Below, piece by piece: positions 7,345-14,884 of a DNA stretch of 42,713 bases (the stretch's first letter is position 1; each line of letters opens with the position of its first letter). The stretch lies in assembly GCF_000455225.1 (NCBI RefSeq), contig NZ_HF954537.1:1187350-1230062 (forward strand), written 5' to 3'. The translations under genes were made by a program, and so were the position numbers. A model generated the notes under the pieces. That model searched no databases. It saw nothing but the letters and a program-made list of their open reading frames with translations, and was not told where the DNA came from. This stretch comes from Megasphaera massiliensis (GTDB lineage: Bacteria; Bacillota; Negativicutes; Veillonellales; Megasphaeraceae).

Positions 7345-10005
7345 TTAGAGTTTTGCCAAATCTTCCATGCGTTTCGTAAGGGCAGCCATTTTTTCCTGAT
7401 AATCGGCCAGTTTCCCCTTTTCCTTTTCGACGACGGCTGCCGGAGCTTTGGCCAGGAAGCCCTGGTTAGCCAGCTTCTTGTCGAGGCGGTCGATTTCCTT
7501 CTGGAGCTTTTCCTGTTCTTTCTGGACGCGGGCCGTTTCTTTTTCGACGTCGATCAGGTCTTTGAGCTGTAAATAAACTTCGATGCCGGGCACGACGGCG
7601 ACGACGGCGTTTTCAGGTTTGGCGTCACCAGCCGAAAGGAGGGTAACTTTGTCGGCAAAAGCCAGGGTATGGAAGTAATCTTCATAATCGTTCAAGGTCT
7701 TGGCCAAGTCTTCCGTTGCCGGTGCTAAGATGACCGGAGCCTTCTTGCCCATGGGAACGTTCGATTCGGCTCGGAGGTTACGGATGCCCTTGATAGCTTC
7801 CATGAGGGTGTTCATGGTAGCCGCGTCATCGGCAAAATTCCACTTATCCTGAGCCTTCGGCCAGGGGGCGACGATGATGCTTTCCCCTTCGTGAGGCAGA
7901 TGCTGCCAAAGGTGTTCCGTAACAAAGGGCATGAAGGGATGGAGCATTTCCAAGGTATGGGTCAAAACGTAGACCAAAACGTACTGGACGGTGTGCTTGT
8001 CGCGGTCGCTGGCGGCCTGGTAGAGGCGCTTCTTGGCAAGTTCGATGTACCAGTCGCAGTAGGAGCTCCAAATGAAGTTATAGACGGCATCGGCGGCGTC
8101 GCCCAGTTCAAATTTATCGAGGTCTTCCGTGACTCTGGCTGCCGTTTCATTAAAGGACGTCAAAATCCAGCGGTCGGCCAAGGTCAAATCGCTTTCTTCG
8201 GGAACGAAGGCTTCGTCAAAGTCGGTAAGGTTCATGATGACGAACTTCGAGGCATTCCAAATCTTATTGGCAAAGTTACGGTTAGCTTCGACTCGTTCCA
8301 TGTAAAAACGCATGTCGTTGCCCGGCGTATTGCCCGTAACCAAGGTAAAGCGAAGGGCATCGGCGCCGTATTCTTCGCAGACGCCGAGGGGATCGATGCC
8401 GTTGCCCAGAGACTTACTCATCTTGCGTCCCTGGCTGTCTCGGACGAGGCCGTGGATGAAGACGTTTTCAAAAGGAATATCCTTCATGAATTCGCAGGTC
8501 ATGAACATCATGCGGGCAACCCAGAAGAAGATGATGTCGTAGCCCGTAACCAGGACGCTGGTCGGGAAGAACTGGTCGAGATCAGCCGTCTTATCAGGCC
8601 AACCCATGGTCGAAAAGGGCCAAAGGGCCGAGCTGAACCAAGTATCGAGAACATCGGGATCACGATGGATATGCGTGCTGTGGCAGTGCGGGCATTCCGT
8701 AATGTCTTCACGGCTGGCCGAGGCTTTGCCGCAGTCGTCGCAGTACCAGACCGGGATCTGATGGCCCCACCAGAGCTGGCGGCTGATGCACCAGTCATGG
8801 ACGTCTTCCAGCCAATGGTTGTAGGTCTTGACGAAGCGTTCGGGAATGAAGCGGGTCTTTCCGTCTTCTACGGCTTTGAGGGCGGCTTCGGTAAGGGGCT
8901 TCATCTTGACGAACCACTGCTTAGTGACGAAGGGTTCGACCGTCGTCTTGCAGCGCGAGCAATGGCCGACGGCATGGGTCAATTCTTCAATATGATCGAG
9001 GAGTCCCAGTTCTTCGAGGTCGGCGACGACGGCTTTGCGGCAGTCTTCGCGGGTCATGCCATTGTATTTGGCACCGGCTTTTTCATTCATCGTACCGTCG
9101 AGGTTCATGATCATGATCGATTCCAGGTTATGGCGCTGACCCATTTCAAAGTCGTTGGGGTCGTGAGCCGGCGTAATCTTGACGGCGCCGGTACCAAAAC
9201 CGATATCGACGTAGTCGTCGGCAATGACTTCGACTTCGCGGTCGACGAGGGGCACGATGATTTTCTTGCCGATATACTTCTTCATACGGTCATCATTGGG
9301 GTTAACGGCAACGGCCGTATCGCCCATGATTGTTTCCGGCCGAGTCGTGGCAATCATGATGTAGTCGTCTTCACCGACGACGGGGTATTTTACGAACCAC
9401 AGATGGCCGGCTACGTCAGAGTGGTCGACTTCGATATCCGACAAGGCCGTATGGCAGTGAGGGCACCAGTTGGTAATGCGCTGGCCCTGATAGATGAGGC
9501 CTTTTTCGTACAGGGAAATGAAGACTTCCCGAACGGCACGGGCGCAGGTATCGTCCATGGTGAAGCGCTTGCGGCTCCAGTCGCAGGACGAACCCAGGCG
9601 GCGAATCTGTTTTTCGATGCGGCTGCCGTACTGTTCCTTCCAAGCCCAGACCCGTTTCAGGAATTCTTCGCGGCCGATTTCATAGCGGTTTTTGCCTTCT
9701 TCCGCCAACTGCTGTTCGACCTTGACCTGGGTGGCAATGCCGGCATGGTCCGTGCCGGGAATCCAGGCGACGTTATAGCCTTCCATGCGCTTGAAGCGGA
9801 CCAGGATATCCTGCAGGGTATTGTCCAGGGCATGGCCCATGTGGAGCTGGCCGGTTACGTTCGGCGGCGGCATGACGATGCTAAAGGGTTTCTTGCTCTT
9901 ATCCGGTTCTTGATGGAAGTAGCCCTTCTTTTCCCAAAAATCGTACCACGTCATTTCCATCTCATTCGGTGCATACGTGCCCAGTTGTTCTTTATTCCAT
10001 TTCAT
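7345..10005 (-). CDS. valS: Valyl-tRNA synthetase
   Basis: Class I aminoacyl-tRNA synthetase that charges tRNA-Val. The HIGH-type motif is PPNVTGQLHMGH (about residue 50), the KMSKS loop is GRKMSKSLGN (about 525), an editing domain lies between them, and the C-terminus is the typical coiled-coil arm rich in Glu and Lys (DVEKETARVQKEQEKLQKE). The start is the ATG at 10005 (MKWNKEQLG), preceded by GGAGGG. The open frame continues upstream to 10095, but that part is the T-box terminator and is not protein-coding. The resulting 886 residues fit the family. Expression is controlled by the T-box leader, and folC follows in the same transcript. Confidence 0.97.
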   Translation of the reverse strand: MKWNKEQLGTYAPNEMEMTWYDFWEKKGYFHQEPDKSKKPFSIVMPPPNVTGQLHMGHALDNTLQDILVRFKRMEGYNVAWIPGTDHAGIATQVKVEQQLAEEGKNRYEIGREEFLKRVWAWKEQYGSRIEKQIRRLGSSCDWSRKRFTMDDTCARAVREVFISLYEKGLIYQGQRITNWCPHCHTALSDIEVDHSDVAGHLWFVKYPVVGEDDYIMIATTRPETIMGDTAVAVNPNDDRMKKYIGKKIIVPLVDREVEVIADDYVDIGFGTGAVKITPAHDPNDFEMGQRHNLESIMIMNLDGTMNEKAGAKYNGMTREDCRKAVVADLEELGLLDHIEELTHAVGHCSRCKTTVEPFVTKQWFVKMKPLTEAALKAVEDGKTRFIPERFVKTYNHWLEDVHDWCISRQLWWGHQIPVWYCDDCGKASASREDITECPHCHSTHIHRDPDVLDTWFSSALWPFSTMGWPDKTADLDQFFPTSVLVTGYDIIFFWVARMMFMTCEFMKDIPFENVFIHGLVRDSQGRKMSKSLGNGIDPLGVCEEYGADALRFTLVTGNTPGNDMRFYMERVEANRNFANKIWNASKFVIMNLTDFDEAFVPEESDLTLADRWILTSFNETAARVTEDLDKFELGDAADAVYNFIWSSYCDWYIELAKKRLYQAASDRDKHTVQYVLVYVLTHTLEMLHPFMPFVTEHLWQHLPHEGESIIVAPWPKAQDKWNFADDAATMNTLMEAIKGIRNLRAESNVPMGKKAPVILAPATEDLAKTLNDYEDYFHTLAFADKVTLLSAGDAKPENAVVAVVPGIEVYLQLKDLIDVEKETARVQKEQEKLQKEIDRLDKKLANQGFLAKAPAAVVEKEKGKLADYQEKMAALTKRMEDLAKL

Positions 10006-10023
10006 GCTTATTCCCTCCAAAAC

Positions 10024-10075
10024 AAAAAAGAGCATTCCCTCGCCTAAGGGTTCATTCCTTAGGACGAAAGAATGC
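10024..10075 (-). terminator. T-box leader terminator
   Basis: The minus strand forms GCATTC...GAATGC with an inner CCTAAG...CTTAGG helix, followed by a T-rich tract (TCTTTTTTG). This is the terminator half of the T-box switch. Its upstream arm competes with the antiterminator formed by the T-box sequence. Confidence 0.9.
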
Positions 10076-10273
10076 TGTATCTTCCGCGGTACCACCTAAA
10101 TTGCCGCTTTTGCGACCGCTTCATGGCACAGGTAACGTCTGTTTGACGGACAGGCCTTTCCTCCTGCCAGCTCACGGGTGACGCGCCTTATTCTCTTTGA
10201 ATGCCCTCTCACCGAATCGGCATTTCGCTGACAAAAAGAAGTAAAGCTTCTTCCGCTCATCGCCTTTATTGTG
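10024..10273 (-). promoter_or_regulatory. T-box riboswitch leader for valS-folC
   Basis: A leader of about 250 nt whose conserved T-box element, TTAGGTGGTACCGCGG, lies at 10099-10084. The TGGT in the antiterminator bulge pairs with the ACCA end of uncharged tRNA. Upstream is a Stem I-like region with an AATGCC/GGCATT helix around a GGTG distal loop (about 10222-10201). A terminator follows at 10024-10075. The regulated gene makes tRNA-Val the expected ligand. A GTC triplet followed by A at 10182-10180 is a plausible specifier codon, but a second GTCA lies on the other side of the stem near 10230, so the assignment is uncertain. This leader accounts for the largest space between genes in the window (10006-10322). 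Confidence 0.93.
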
Positions 10274-10279
10274 ATAAAT

Positions 10280-10308
10280 ATTGTAGCAAGTTTACCTAAG
10301 CCTGTCAA
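10280..10308 (-). promoter_or_regulatory. Promoter of the T-box/valS-folC operon
   Basis: The minus strand carries a perfect -35 TTGACA at 10308-10303 and TACAAT at 10285-10280, 17 bp apart. It is one of the best sigma-A-type promoters in the window and starts 15 bases after the phzF-like stop codon. Confidence 0.85.
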
Positions 10309-10322
10309 GACGCGCCGACAGG

Positions 10323-11096
10323 TTATACCTTCAAATCGGCGATGGAATAGAGGGTGGCATAACCGGCCAAGGACACCGTGTCGCCTTCCAGTCGGCATTG
10401 GAGTTCTCCGCCCCGTCTCGATGCCTGATACGCCAGGAGATCTTGTTTTCCAAGCTTTTTCGCCATAATAGGAATAATATGGCAGTGGCCGGAGCCGCAG
10501 ACCGGATCTTCGGGCACGGAGAGCTTGGGGGCAAAGCTGCGGCTGACGCAGTCGTATTCTCGGCCCGGTGCCGTAATGTGACAAAGCATGCCGTCGAGGC
10601 CTTTGATTTTCTCTAAGTCCGGCTGATAATTTCTCACGGCATCTTCGTCCGGCAGGATACAGACCAAATCCCGCGCCATATAAGCTTCTAAAGGCCTTAT
10701 GCCGAGAGCGTCGGTCATGGCATCGGTGACCGGCGTCGGTACCATATCGTAGGCCGGAAAATCCATGGAAAACAGGTCCCCGTTACGGGTAACGACCAAA
10801 TCCCCGCTCAGGGTATGGAAGACGAAGCGATTGACCTTTGGCTCGACGAAGTTAGCCAGGACAAAGCTCGTTCCCAAGGTCGCATGGCCGCAGAGGTCTA
10901 TTTCACCACCCGGCGTGAACCAGCGAAGGCGATAGGCGTCCCCTTCTTTTACGGTGAAAGCCGTTTCTGACAGGTTGTTTTCCATGGCAATGGCCTGCAT
11001 CAATTCATCGGGCAGCCAAGCATCCAAAACGCAGACAGCAGCCGGATTGCCTTTAAAAATTTCTTTGGTAAAAGCATCGACGACGTAACATTTCAT
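10323..11096 (-). CDS. PhzF-family isomerase/epimerase-like protein
   Basis: Cytosolic protein of 257 residues with the diaminopimelate-epimerase fold of the PhzF/YddE family. The N-terminal signature is YVVDAFTKEIFKGNPAAVC, followed by ETAFTVKEG with the Glu at the usual catalytic place, then GGEIDLCGHATLG. The C-terminal PEDPVCGSGHCH mirrors the first half. I start it at the ATG at 11096, which has a GGAGGAGG ribosome site. The open frame reaching 11183 runs back through the MocR terminator and is not coding. The substrate is unknown for most members. The neighbouring PLP-dependent regulator gene suggests an amino-acid link, but that is inference. Confidence 0.85.
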   Translation of the reverse strand: MKCYVVDAFTKEIFKGNPAAVCVLDAWLPDELMQAIAMENNLSETAFTVKEGDAYRLRWFTPGGEIDLCGHATLGTSFVLANFVEPKVNRFVFHTLSGDLVVTRNGDLFSMDFPAYDMVPTPVTDAMTDALGIRPLEAYMARDLVCILPDEDAVRNYQPDLEKIKGLDGMLCHITAPGREYDCVSRSFAPKLSVPEDPVCGSGHCHIIPIMAKKLGKQDLLAYQASRRGGELQCRLEGDTVSLAGYATLYSIADLKV

Positions 11097-11133
11097 AAGA
11101 ATCCCTCCTCCAAAAATCTCTTTTCCTGCCTTC

Positions 11134-11142
11134 ATGATAGCA
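11134..11142 (-). promoter_or_regulatory. Candidate extended -10 for the phzF-like gene
   Basis: The minus strand has TGC-TATCAT between the MocR terminator and the ribosome site. No -35 is convincing. Confidence 0.35.
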
Positions 11143-11146
11143 TAGG

Positions 11147-11179
11147 AAAAAAAGGCACACCATAACATAATTGTATGCC
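11147..11179 (-). terminator. Rho-independent terminator after the MocR gene
   Basis: A 7-bp stem GGCATAC/GTGTGCC (one G-U pair) with a 12-base loop is followed by seven Ts. The loop and the 5' arm can also pair in an alternative 8-bp inverted repeat (11164-11192). Confidence 0.7.
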
Positions 11180-11185
11180 CCACGA

Positions 11186-12574
11186 TTATGTTCGATAGGA
11201 ATCTAAGACCTTCTTTATGATATGGAGCCCTTTTTCTAAAGACGCCTTATCATACGGCGCCCCAATGGCAAATCTGGCGCCGTTGACGGGAACATCGGTA
11301 CCGACAGCAAAGTGTTCCGCCCCTAAAAGGCGTACGCCTTGGTCACGGCAAAGTGCTTCAAAGACTTGACCGGTCAGTCCCTCAGGCAGGGTCAGCCAGC
11401 GGCAGAGGGCTTCGGTCCCACCGGCTAAGGGCCAGCCGCGTAAGATCCGATCAGCGAGCTCATTGCGTTCCCGCAGGCTTTGGCGTCGAAGAGCCAGCAA
11501 GGCGCCGCACTTTCCCGATACGACGAGGCGGGCAGCCAATTCCATGAGGAGGGCCGACTGAGAAAGATTCAACGTGTATAAGGCCGAAGAAAGCTGCTCT
11601 TCGATCCTTCCGGGCGGCACGACATAGGCCAACCGCAAAGCCGGCAGAATCGCCTTGGACAGGCTAAAAATATAGACCGTCTGTTCCGGCGCCAGGGTCT
11701 TGATCGAAGGCATCGGCTTTTCCGTAAACAAGGCGGCAATGGCGTCTTCGATGATGAAGAGGCCGTGCCTTTGGGCAAAGGCAGCCAGCCTTTTTCGTCC
11801 CGCTTCAGACAGGGTACGGGTCGTCGGATTCTGAAAGTCCGGCGTCACGTAAATCCCTTTGATATGATGATTCTTTAAGGCATAGGAAAGGCCGTCTTCA
11901 CTCATTTCCCCCTCCTGCTGCCCGACGGGAACGAGGCGAATACCGAAAAGTTTCGCTGCACTCTTGAGTCCCGGGTAGACCAGAGGATCGACACCGATGC
12001 GGTCACCGGGGCGAAAGAAGGTTGAAAGGACGGCTGCCAAGGCATTCTGACCGCCGCTGGCAAATAAGACCGGTCCTTCCGGTACGACACCGACATCTTC
12101 CAACAGGCGACGAGCCGCTTCCTGATAAAATCCGTCATTCCTATAGGCATACTGGAAAAAAACTTCGCGGCTCGGATCTCCCATCATTTCGGCTACTAAA
12201 GCCGCCACCGCATCGCCAGCCAAACGCTCGGGCATCATGGACCCCATCTCGATGAGGGACGTCCGGTCCGGCGCGACGGATACGTTCATCCCGGCATCAT
12301 AGGCAACGAAGGTACCCCTGCCGACGACGCTGGTAAGAAAACCGCCATTGGAACAGTATCGGAAAGCCTTAGACACAGTACTGACATTGACATCGAGAAA
12401 ATCAGCCAGTTCCCGTTGAGGCGGCAATTTCGTTCCCGGCAAAATCTTACCATTCTCGATATCAGCCATAAGTTGCGCCGCCAATGCCTTATAAAAAGGC
12501 TGGGCCCTGCATTCTATCTCTCGACGGGATGGCCTCCAGGACATGGGATAGGTTTCAAAAGAATTGACCGGCAT
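11186..12574 (-). CDS. MocR-family regulator (GntR winged helix fused to aminotransferase domain)
   Basis: Transcription regulator of 462 residues. The N-terminal GntR winged helix (about residues 25-95) includes KLPPQRELADFLDVNVSTVSKAF. The rest is a fold-type I PLP-dependent aminotransferase-like domain, with VTPDFQNPT near 240 and the likely PLP-binding Lys in SLSKAILPALRLAY near 305. MocR proteins such as PdxR and GabR use PLP adducts as effectors. Which pathway this one controls is unknown. It lies directly before the phzF-like gene but is separated from it by a terminator. The start has an AAGGGAGA ribosome site. The nearby inverted repeat spanning its stop codon is unexplained. Confidence 0.9.
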   Translation of the reverse strand: MPVNSFETYPMSWRPSRREIECRAQPFYKALAAQLMADIENGKILPGTKLPPQRELADFLDVNVSTVSKAFRYCSNGGFLTSVVGRGTFVAYDAGMNVSVAPDRTSLIEMGSMMPERLAGDAVAALVAEMMGDPSREVFFQYAYRNDGFYQEAARRLLEDVGVVPEGPVLFASGGQNALAAVLSTFFRPGDRIGVDPLVYPGLKSAAKLFGIRLVPVGQQEGEMSEDGLSYALKNHHIKGIYVTPDFQNPTTRTLSEAGRKRLAAFAQRHGLFIIEDAIAALFTEKPMPSIKTLAPEQTVYIFSLSKAILPALRLAYVVPPGRIEEQLSSALYTLNLSQSALLMELAARLVVSGKCGALLALRRQSLRERNELADRILRGWPLAGGTEALCRWLTLPEGLTGQVFEALCRDQGVRLLGAEHFAVGTDVPVNGARFAIGAPYDKASLEKGLHIIKKVLDSYRT

Positions 12575-12602
12575 CAGAGGGTCTCCCTTCTCTATTTTTG
12601 GT

Positions 12603-12647
12603 AAAAAAATTATCCTTATGAAGACGATTGATCTTCATAAGGATAAT
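12603..12647 (-). terminator. Rho-independent terminator after ahpC
   Basis: A perfect 16-bp stem (ATTATCCTTATGAAGA with its complement) around a 7-base loop, ending in a run of Ts. It is the strongest intrinsic terminator in the window. Confidence 0.92.
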
Positions 12648-12679
12648 GATACACGACAGTATGATGTTTGAAAAGCCGC

Positions 12680-13243
12680 TTATAAGGTCCCTACCAAATC
12701 GATGCCCGGTTTCAAGGTCTTAGCGCCGGGTGTCCACCGAGCCGGGCACACTTCGTCTCCGTGTTCACGGACGAACTGGCAAGCCTGTACCTTGCGCAGC
12801 AGTTCTTCAGCATTTCTGCCTACATTGCCGGCATTGACTTCATAAGAGACAATCTGGCCTTCCGGATTGATGATGAAGGTTCCCCGTTCAGCGACGCCGG
12901 CGTCTTCGATGAGGACTTCAAAATCACGAGCCAGGGCATGGGTCGGATCGGCCAACATGGGATACGTAATATCCTTGATGAGCGGCGAGTGATCATGCCA
13001 GGCTTTGTGTACAAATTCCGTATCGCAGGAAACAGAATAGATTTCGCAGCCTATTTTTTTGAACTCTTCATAAAAGCTTTCGAGGTCGGCTAATTCTGTC
13101 GGGCACACAAAGGTGAAATCAGCGGGATAAAAAAAGAATACGCTCCATTTTCCCAAGAGGTCTTCCTTGGTAACGGTGATGAATCCGTTATCATGGTAGG
13201 CCTTGGCCGTAAAATCACTGACTTCCTTGTTGATTAATGACAT
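12680..13243 (-). CDS. ahpC: Alkyl hydroperoxide reductase subunit C (2-Cys peroxiredoxin)
   Basis: Reduces hydrogen peroxide and organic hydroperoxides. The 187-residue protein has the peroxidatic Cys47 (ADFTFVCPTE) and the resolving Cys166 (GDEVCPARWTPG) of typical 2-Cys AhpC. No ahpF or other reductase gene is next to it, so the electron donor must be encoded elsewhere. The start has an AGGAGG ribosome site. The gene is monocistronic, between its own regulated promoter and a strong terminator. Its promoter region has a Fur/PerR-like box and a second inverted repeat, consistent with peroxide or metal control. Confidence 0.95.
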   Translation of the reverse strand: MSLINKEVSDFTAKAYHDNGFITVTKEDLLGKWSVFFFYPADFTFVCPTELADLESFYEEFKKIGCEIYSVSCDTEFVHKAWHDHSPLIKDITYPMLADPTHALARDFEVLIEDAGVAERGTFIINPEGQIVSYEVNAGNVGRNAEELLRKVQACQFVREHGDEVCPARWTPGAKTLKPGIDLVGTL

Positions 13244-13264
13244 AAGTATGAACCTCCTTTTAAA

Positions 13265-13285
13265 TGAAAATCACTATCATTATAA
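13265..13285 (-). promoter_or_regulatory. Fur/PerR-family operator overlapping the ahpC promoter
   Basis: The minus strand reads TGATAGTGATTTTCA at 13279-13265, which matches the Fur 7-1-7 consensus (TGATAAT-N-ATTATCA) at 12 of 14 positions. An overlapping frame, TTATAATGATAGTGA at 13285-13271, matches the PerR box at 11 of 14. The site covers the end of a TATAAT -10 (13284-13279) and the likely start site. For ahpC, PerR is the likelier regulator, but sequence cannot settle it. Confidence 0.6.
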
Positions 13286-13302
13286 ATAAAAGATATCATG
13301 AA

Positions 13303-13323
13303 TTGCCTGAAAAATCAAGGCAA
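13303..13323. promoter_or_regulatory. Inverted repeat TTGCC-N11-GGCAA at the ahpC -35 region
   Basis: Five-base arms separated by 11 bases resemble a LysR-type (T-N11-A) site. It lies where the -35 should be, and the -35 hexamer itself is very poor, which would fit an activator-dependent promoter. This is inference from position and symmetry only. Confidence 0.35.
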
Positions 13324-13363
13324 ACATAAAAACTTTTTGTAATAACTCAGGTCTTTCAAAGGA

Positions 13364-13396
13364 CAAAAAAGGACGTGAGCAACTGTACTCACGTCC
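13364..13396 (-). terminator. Rho-independent terminator after the carboxyltransferase gene
   Basis: The stem GGACGTGAG/CTCACGTCC with an 8-base loop is followed by TTTTTT. It lies about 65 bases beyond the stop at 13461. Confidence 0.88.
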
Positions 13397-13460
13397 ATCC
13401 GAGGCAGCTGCTGTAAAAGACATCGCCACTATATAAGGAAGTTTCTATGGGTATATTATT

Positions 13461-14813
13461 TTACTGTCGTCCGTCCCGTTTCAGGAAAAAGGGCAAGGCC
13501 ACTTCCGGGAACAAGGTATAACTCAGGACGTCTTCCATGCTGGCATTGGGGAAGCCTTCGTTAGCCAGGGACTTCTTAGCTGCTTCCAATTCCGGAGCCA
13601 AGTCATCGGCCGGACGATGGGTAATGACCGGTTCGTCGCCAATGCACATCTTCCGGAATGCTTCATCGATCTTGCCGGGTACACGGCCATATTTGCCGCG
13701 AACGATATCGCGCACTTCATTGGTTACGATTTTATAACGGCCGTAGAGGACGTTTAAGGCAGCTGCTGAACCGGTGATCTGACTGGTCGGCGTAACCAGA
13801 GGCGGATAACCGAGGTCACGGCGGACATTCGGCATTTCAGCCAGGACTTCGTCGAAGCGGTCTTCGGCTCCTTGGGCTTTAAGCTGGTTATAGAGGTTGG
13901 TCAGCATGCCGCCGGGAATTTGATATTTGCGGACAGCCGGGTTGATCTGACTGGGCATGGTCAGTTTAAATTCATCGGCCAGTTCCTTGCGGACATTCTT
14001 AAAGTGATCGACAATAGGCCACAGGCGGTCGACGTCGATGCCCGTGTCGTAAATACTGCCATTTAAGGCCATGACCATCGATTCTGTCGCCGGCTGGCTG
14101 GTGATTTCACCAAAGGGTGACAAAGCGGTATCGATGATGTCGACGCCGGCTTCAATGGCCTTCATGTAAGTCATTTCACCAAGACCGCAGGTGCAGTGCG
14201 TGTGCAGTTCAATGGGAACGGTCAGATGCCGCTTCAGCATGCGGATGAGGTTATAGGCGTCATAAGGCGACAGGAGACCCGACATATCCTTGATACAGAC
14301 GGAATCGACGCCCATATCCTGCAGTTCCTGACCGACTTTGGTGAAGGATTCCATGGTGTGAATCGGGCTGATGGTGTAGACCAGAGCCCCCTGGACATGG
14401 ACTGATTTCGTGTCTTTCGCCGCTTTGATGGCCGCTTCCATGTTGCGCGGATCGTTTAAGGCATCAAAGACGCGGATGATGTCGATGCCGTTGTCGACGG
14501 CACGGTTGACAAATTCATAGACGACGTCGTCGGCATAGTGCCGATAGCCCAAGATATTTTGACCGCGAAGCAGCATCTGGAGAGGCGTCTTTTTGACGTG
14601 CTGCTTAATCGTCCGCAGGCGTTCCCACGGGTCTTCATCGAGGAAGCGCATACACGTATCAAAAGTAGCTCCGCCCCAACATTCGAGAGCATTGTAGCCT
14701 AATTCATCTATCGCTTCCAGTACAGGAAGCATCTGGCGAAGGCGCATGCGAGTCGCTGCAATGGACTGATGGCCGTCGCGCAGAACCGTTTCCGTTATTT
14801 TTACTCTTGCCAT
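13461..14813 (-). CDS. Biotin-dependent carboxyltransferase subunit (oxaloacetate decarboxylase alpha / transcarboxylase 5S / pyruvate carboxylase B type)
   Basis: A 450-residue protein with the TIM-barrel carboxyltransferase domain that moves a carboxyl group between biotin and pyruvate/oxaloacetate. The N-terminal ETVLRDGHQS carries the metal-site Asp of this family. LECWGGATFDTCMRFL and LRGQNILGYRHYADD follow, and the metal ligands are in PIELHTHCTCGLG near residue 205. The conserved PASQ/carboxyltransferase tail is present, but there is no C-terminal biotinyl domain, so a separate biotin carrier protein is needed. The neighbours do not include a carrier, a decarboxylase beta subunit or a biotin carboxylase. 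It could therefore be the alpha or 5S subunit of oxaloacetate decarboxylase, methylmalonyl-CoA carboxytransferase, or two-part pyruvate carboxylase. The gene has its own extended -10 promoter and a terminator. Confidence 0.88.
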   Translation of the reverse strand: MARVKITETVLRDGHQSIAATRMRLRQMLPVLEAIDELGYNALECWGGATFDTCMRFLDEDPWERLRTIKQHVKKTPLQMLLRGQNILGYRHYADDVVYEFVNRAVDNGIDIIRVFDALNDPRNMEAAIKAAKDTKSVHVQGALVYTISPIHTMESFTKVGQELQDMGVDSVCIKDMSGLLSPYDAYNLIRMLKRHLTVPIELHTHCTCGLGEMTYMKAIEAGVDIIDTALSPFGEITSQPATESMVMALNGSIYDTGIDVDRLWPIVDHFKNVRKELADEFKLTMPSQINPAVRKYQIPGGMLTNLYNQLKAQGAEDRFDEVLAEMPNVRRDLGYPPLVTPTSQITGSAAALNVLYGRYKIVTNEVRDIVRGKYGRVPGKIDEAFRKMCIGDEPVITHRPADDLAPELEAAKKSLANEGFPNASMEDVLSYTLFPEVALPFFLKRDGRQ

Positions 14814-14875
14814 TCTCTTTCCTCCATAGTATATCTATTGCAATGTGTTTATTTTAAAATCATACGTACTATTTT

Positions 14876-14884
14876 ATTATATCA
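14876..14884 (-). promoter_or_regulatory. Extended -10 promoter before the carboxyltransferase gene
   Basis: TGA-TATAAT on the minus strand overlaps the stop codon of the radical SAM gene and lies about 60 bases before the ATG at 14813. No -35 is evident. Confidence 0.5.

Noticed and set aside
7891-10047. A 718-residue open frame on the plus strand opposite valS
   Set aside because: It is fully antisense to valS, resembles no known protein, and arises because the GC-rich codon use of valS leaves few stops on the other strand.
10096-10584. A 162-residue frame on the minus strand between the phzF-like gene and valS
   Set aside because: It overlaps the end of the phzF-like gene in another frame and runs through the T-box leader and promoter, so it is not coding.
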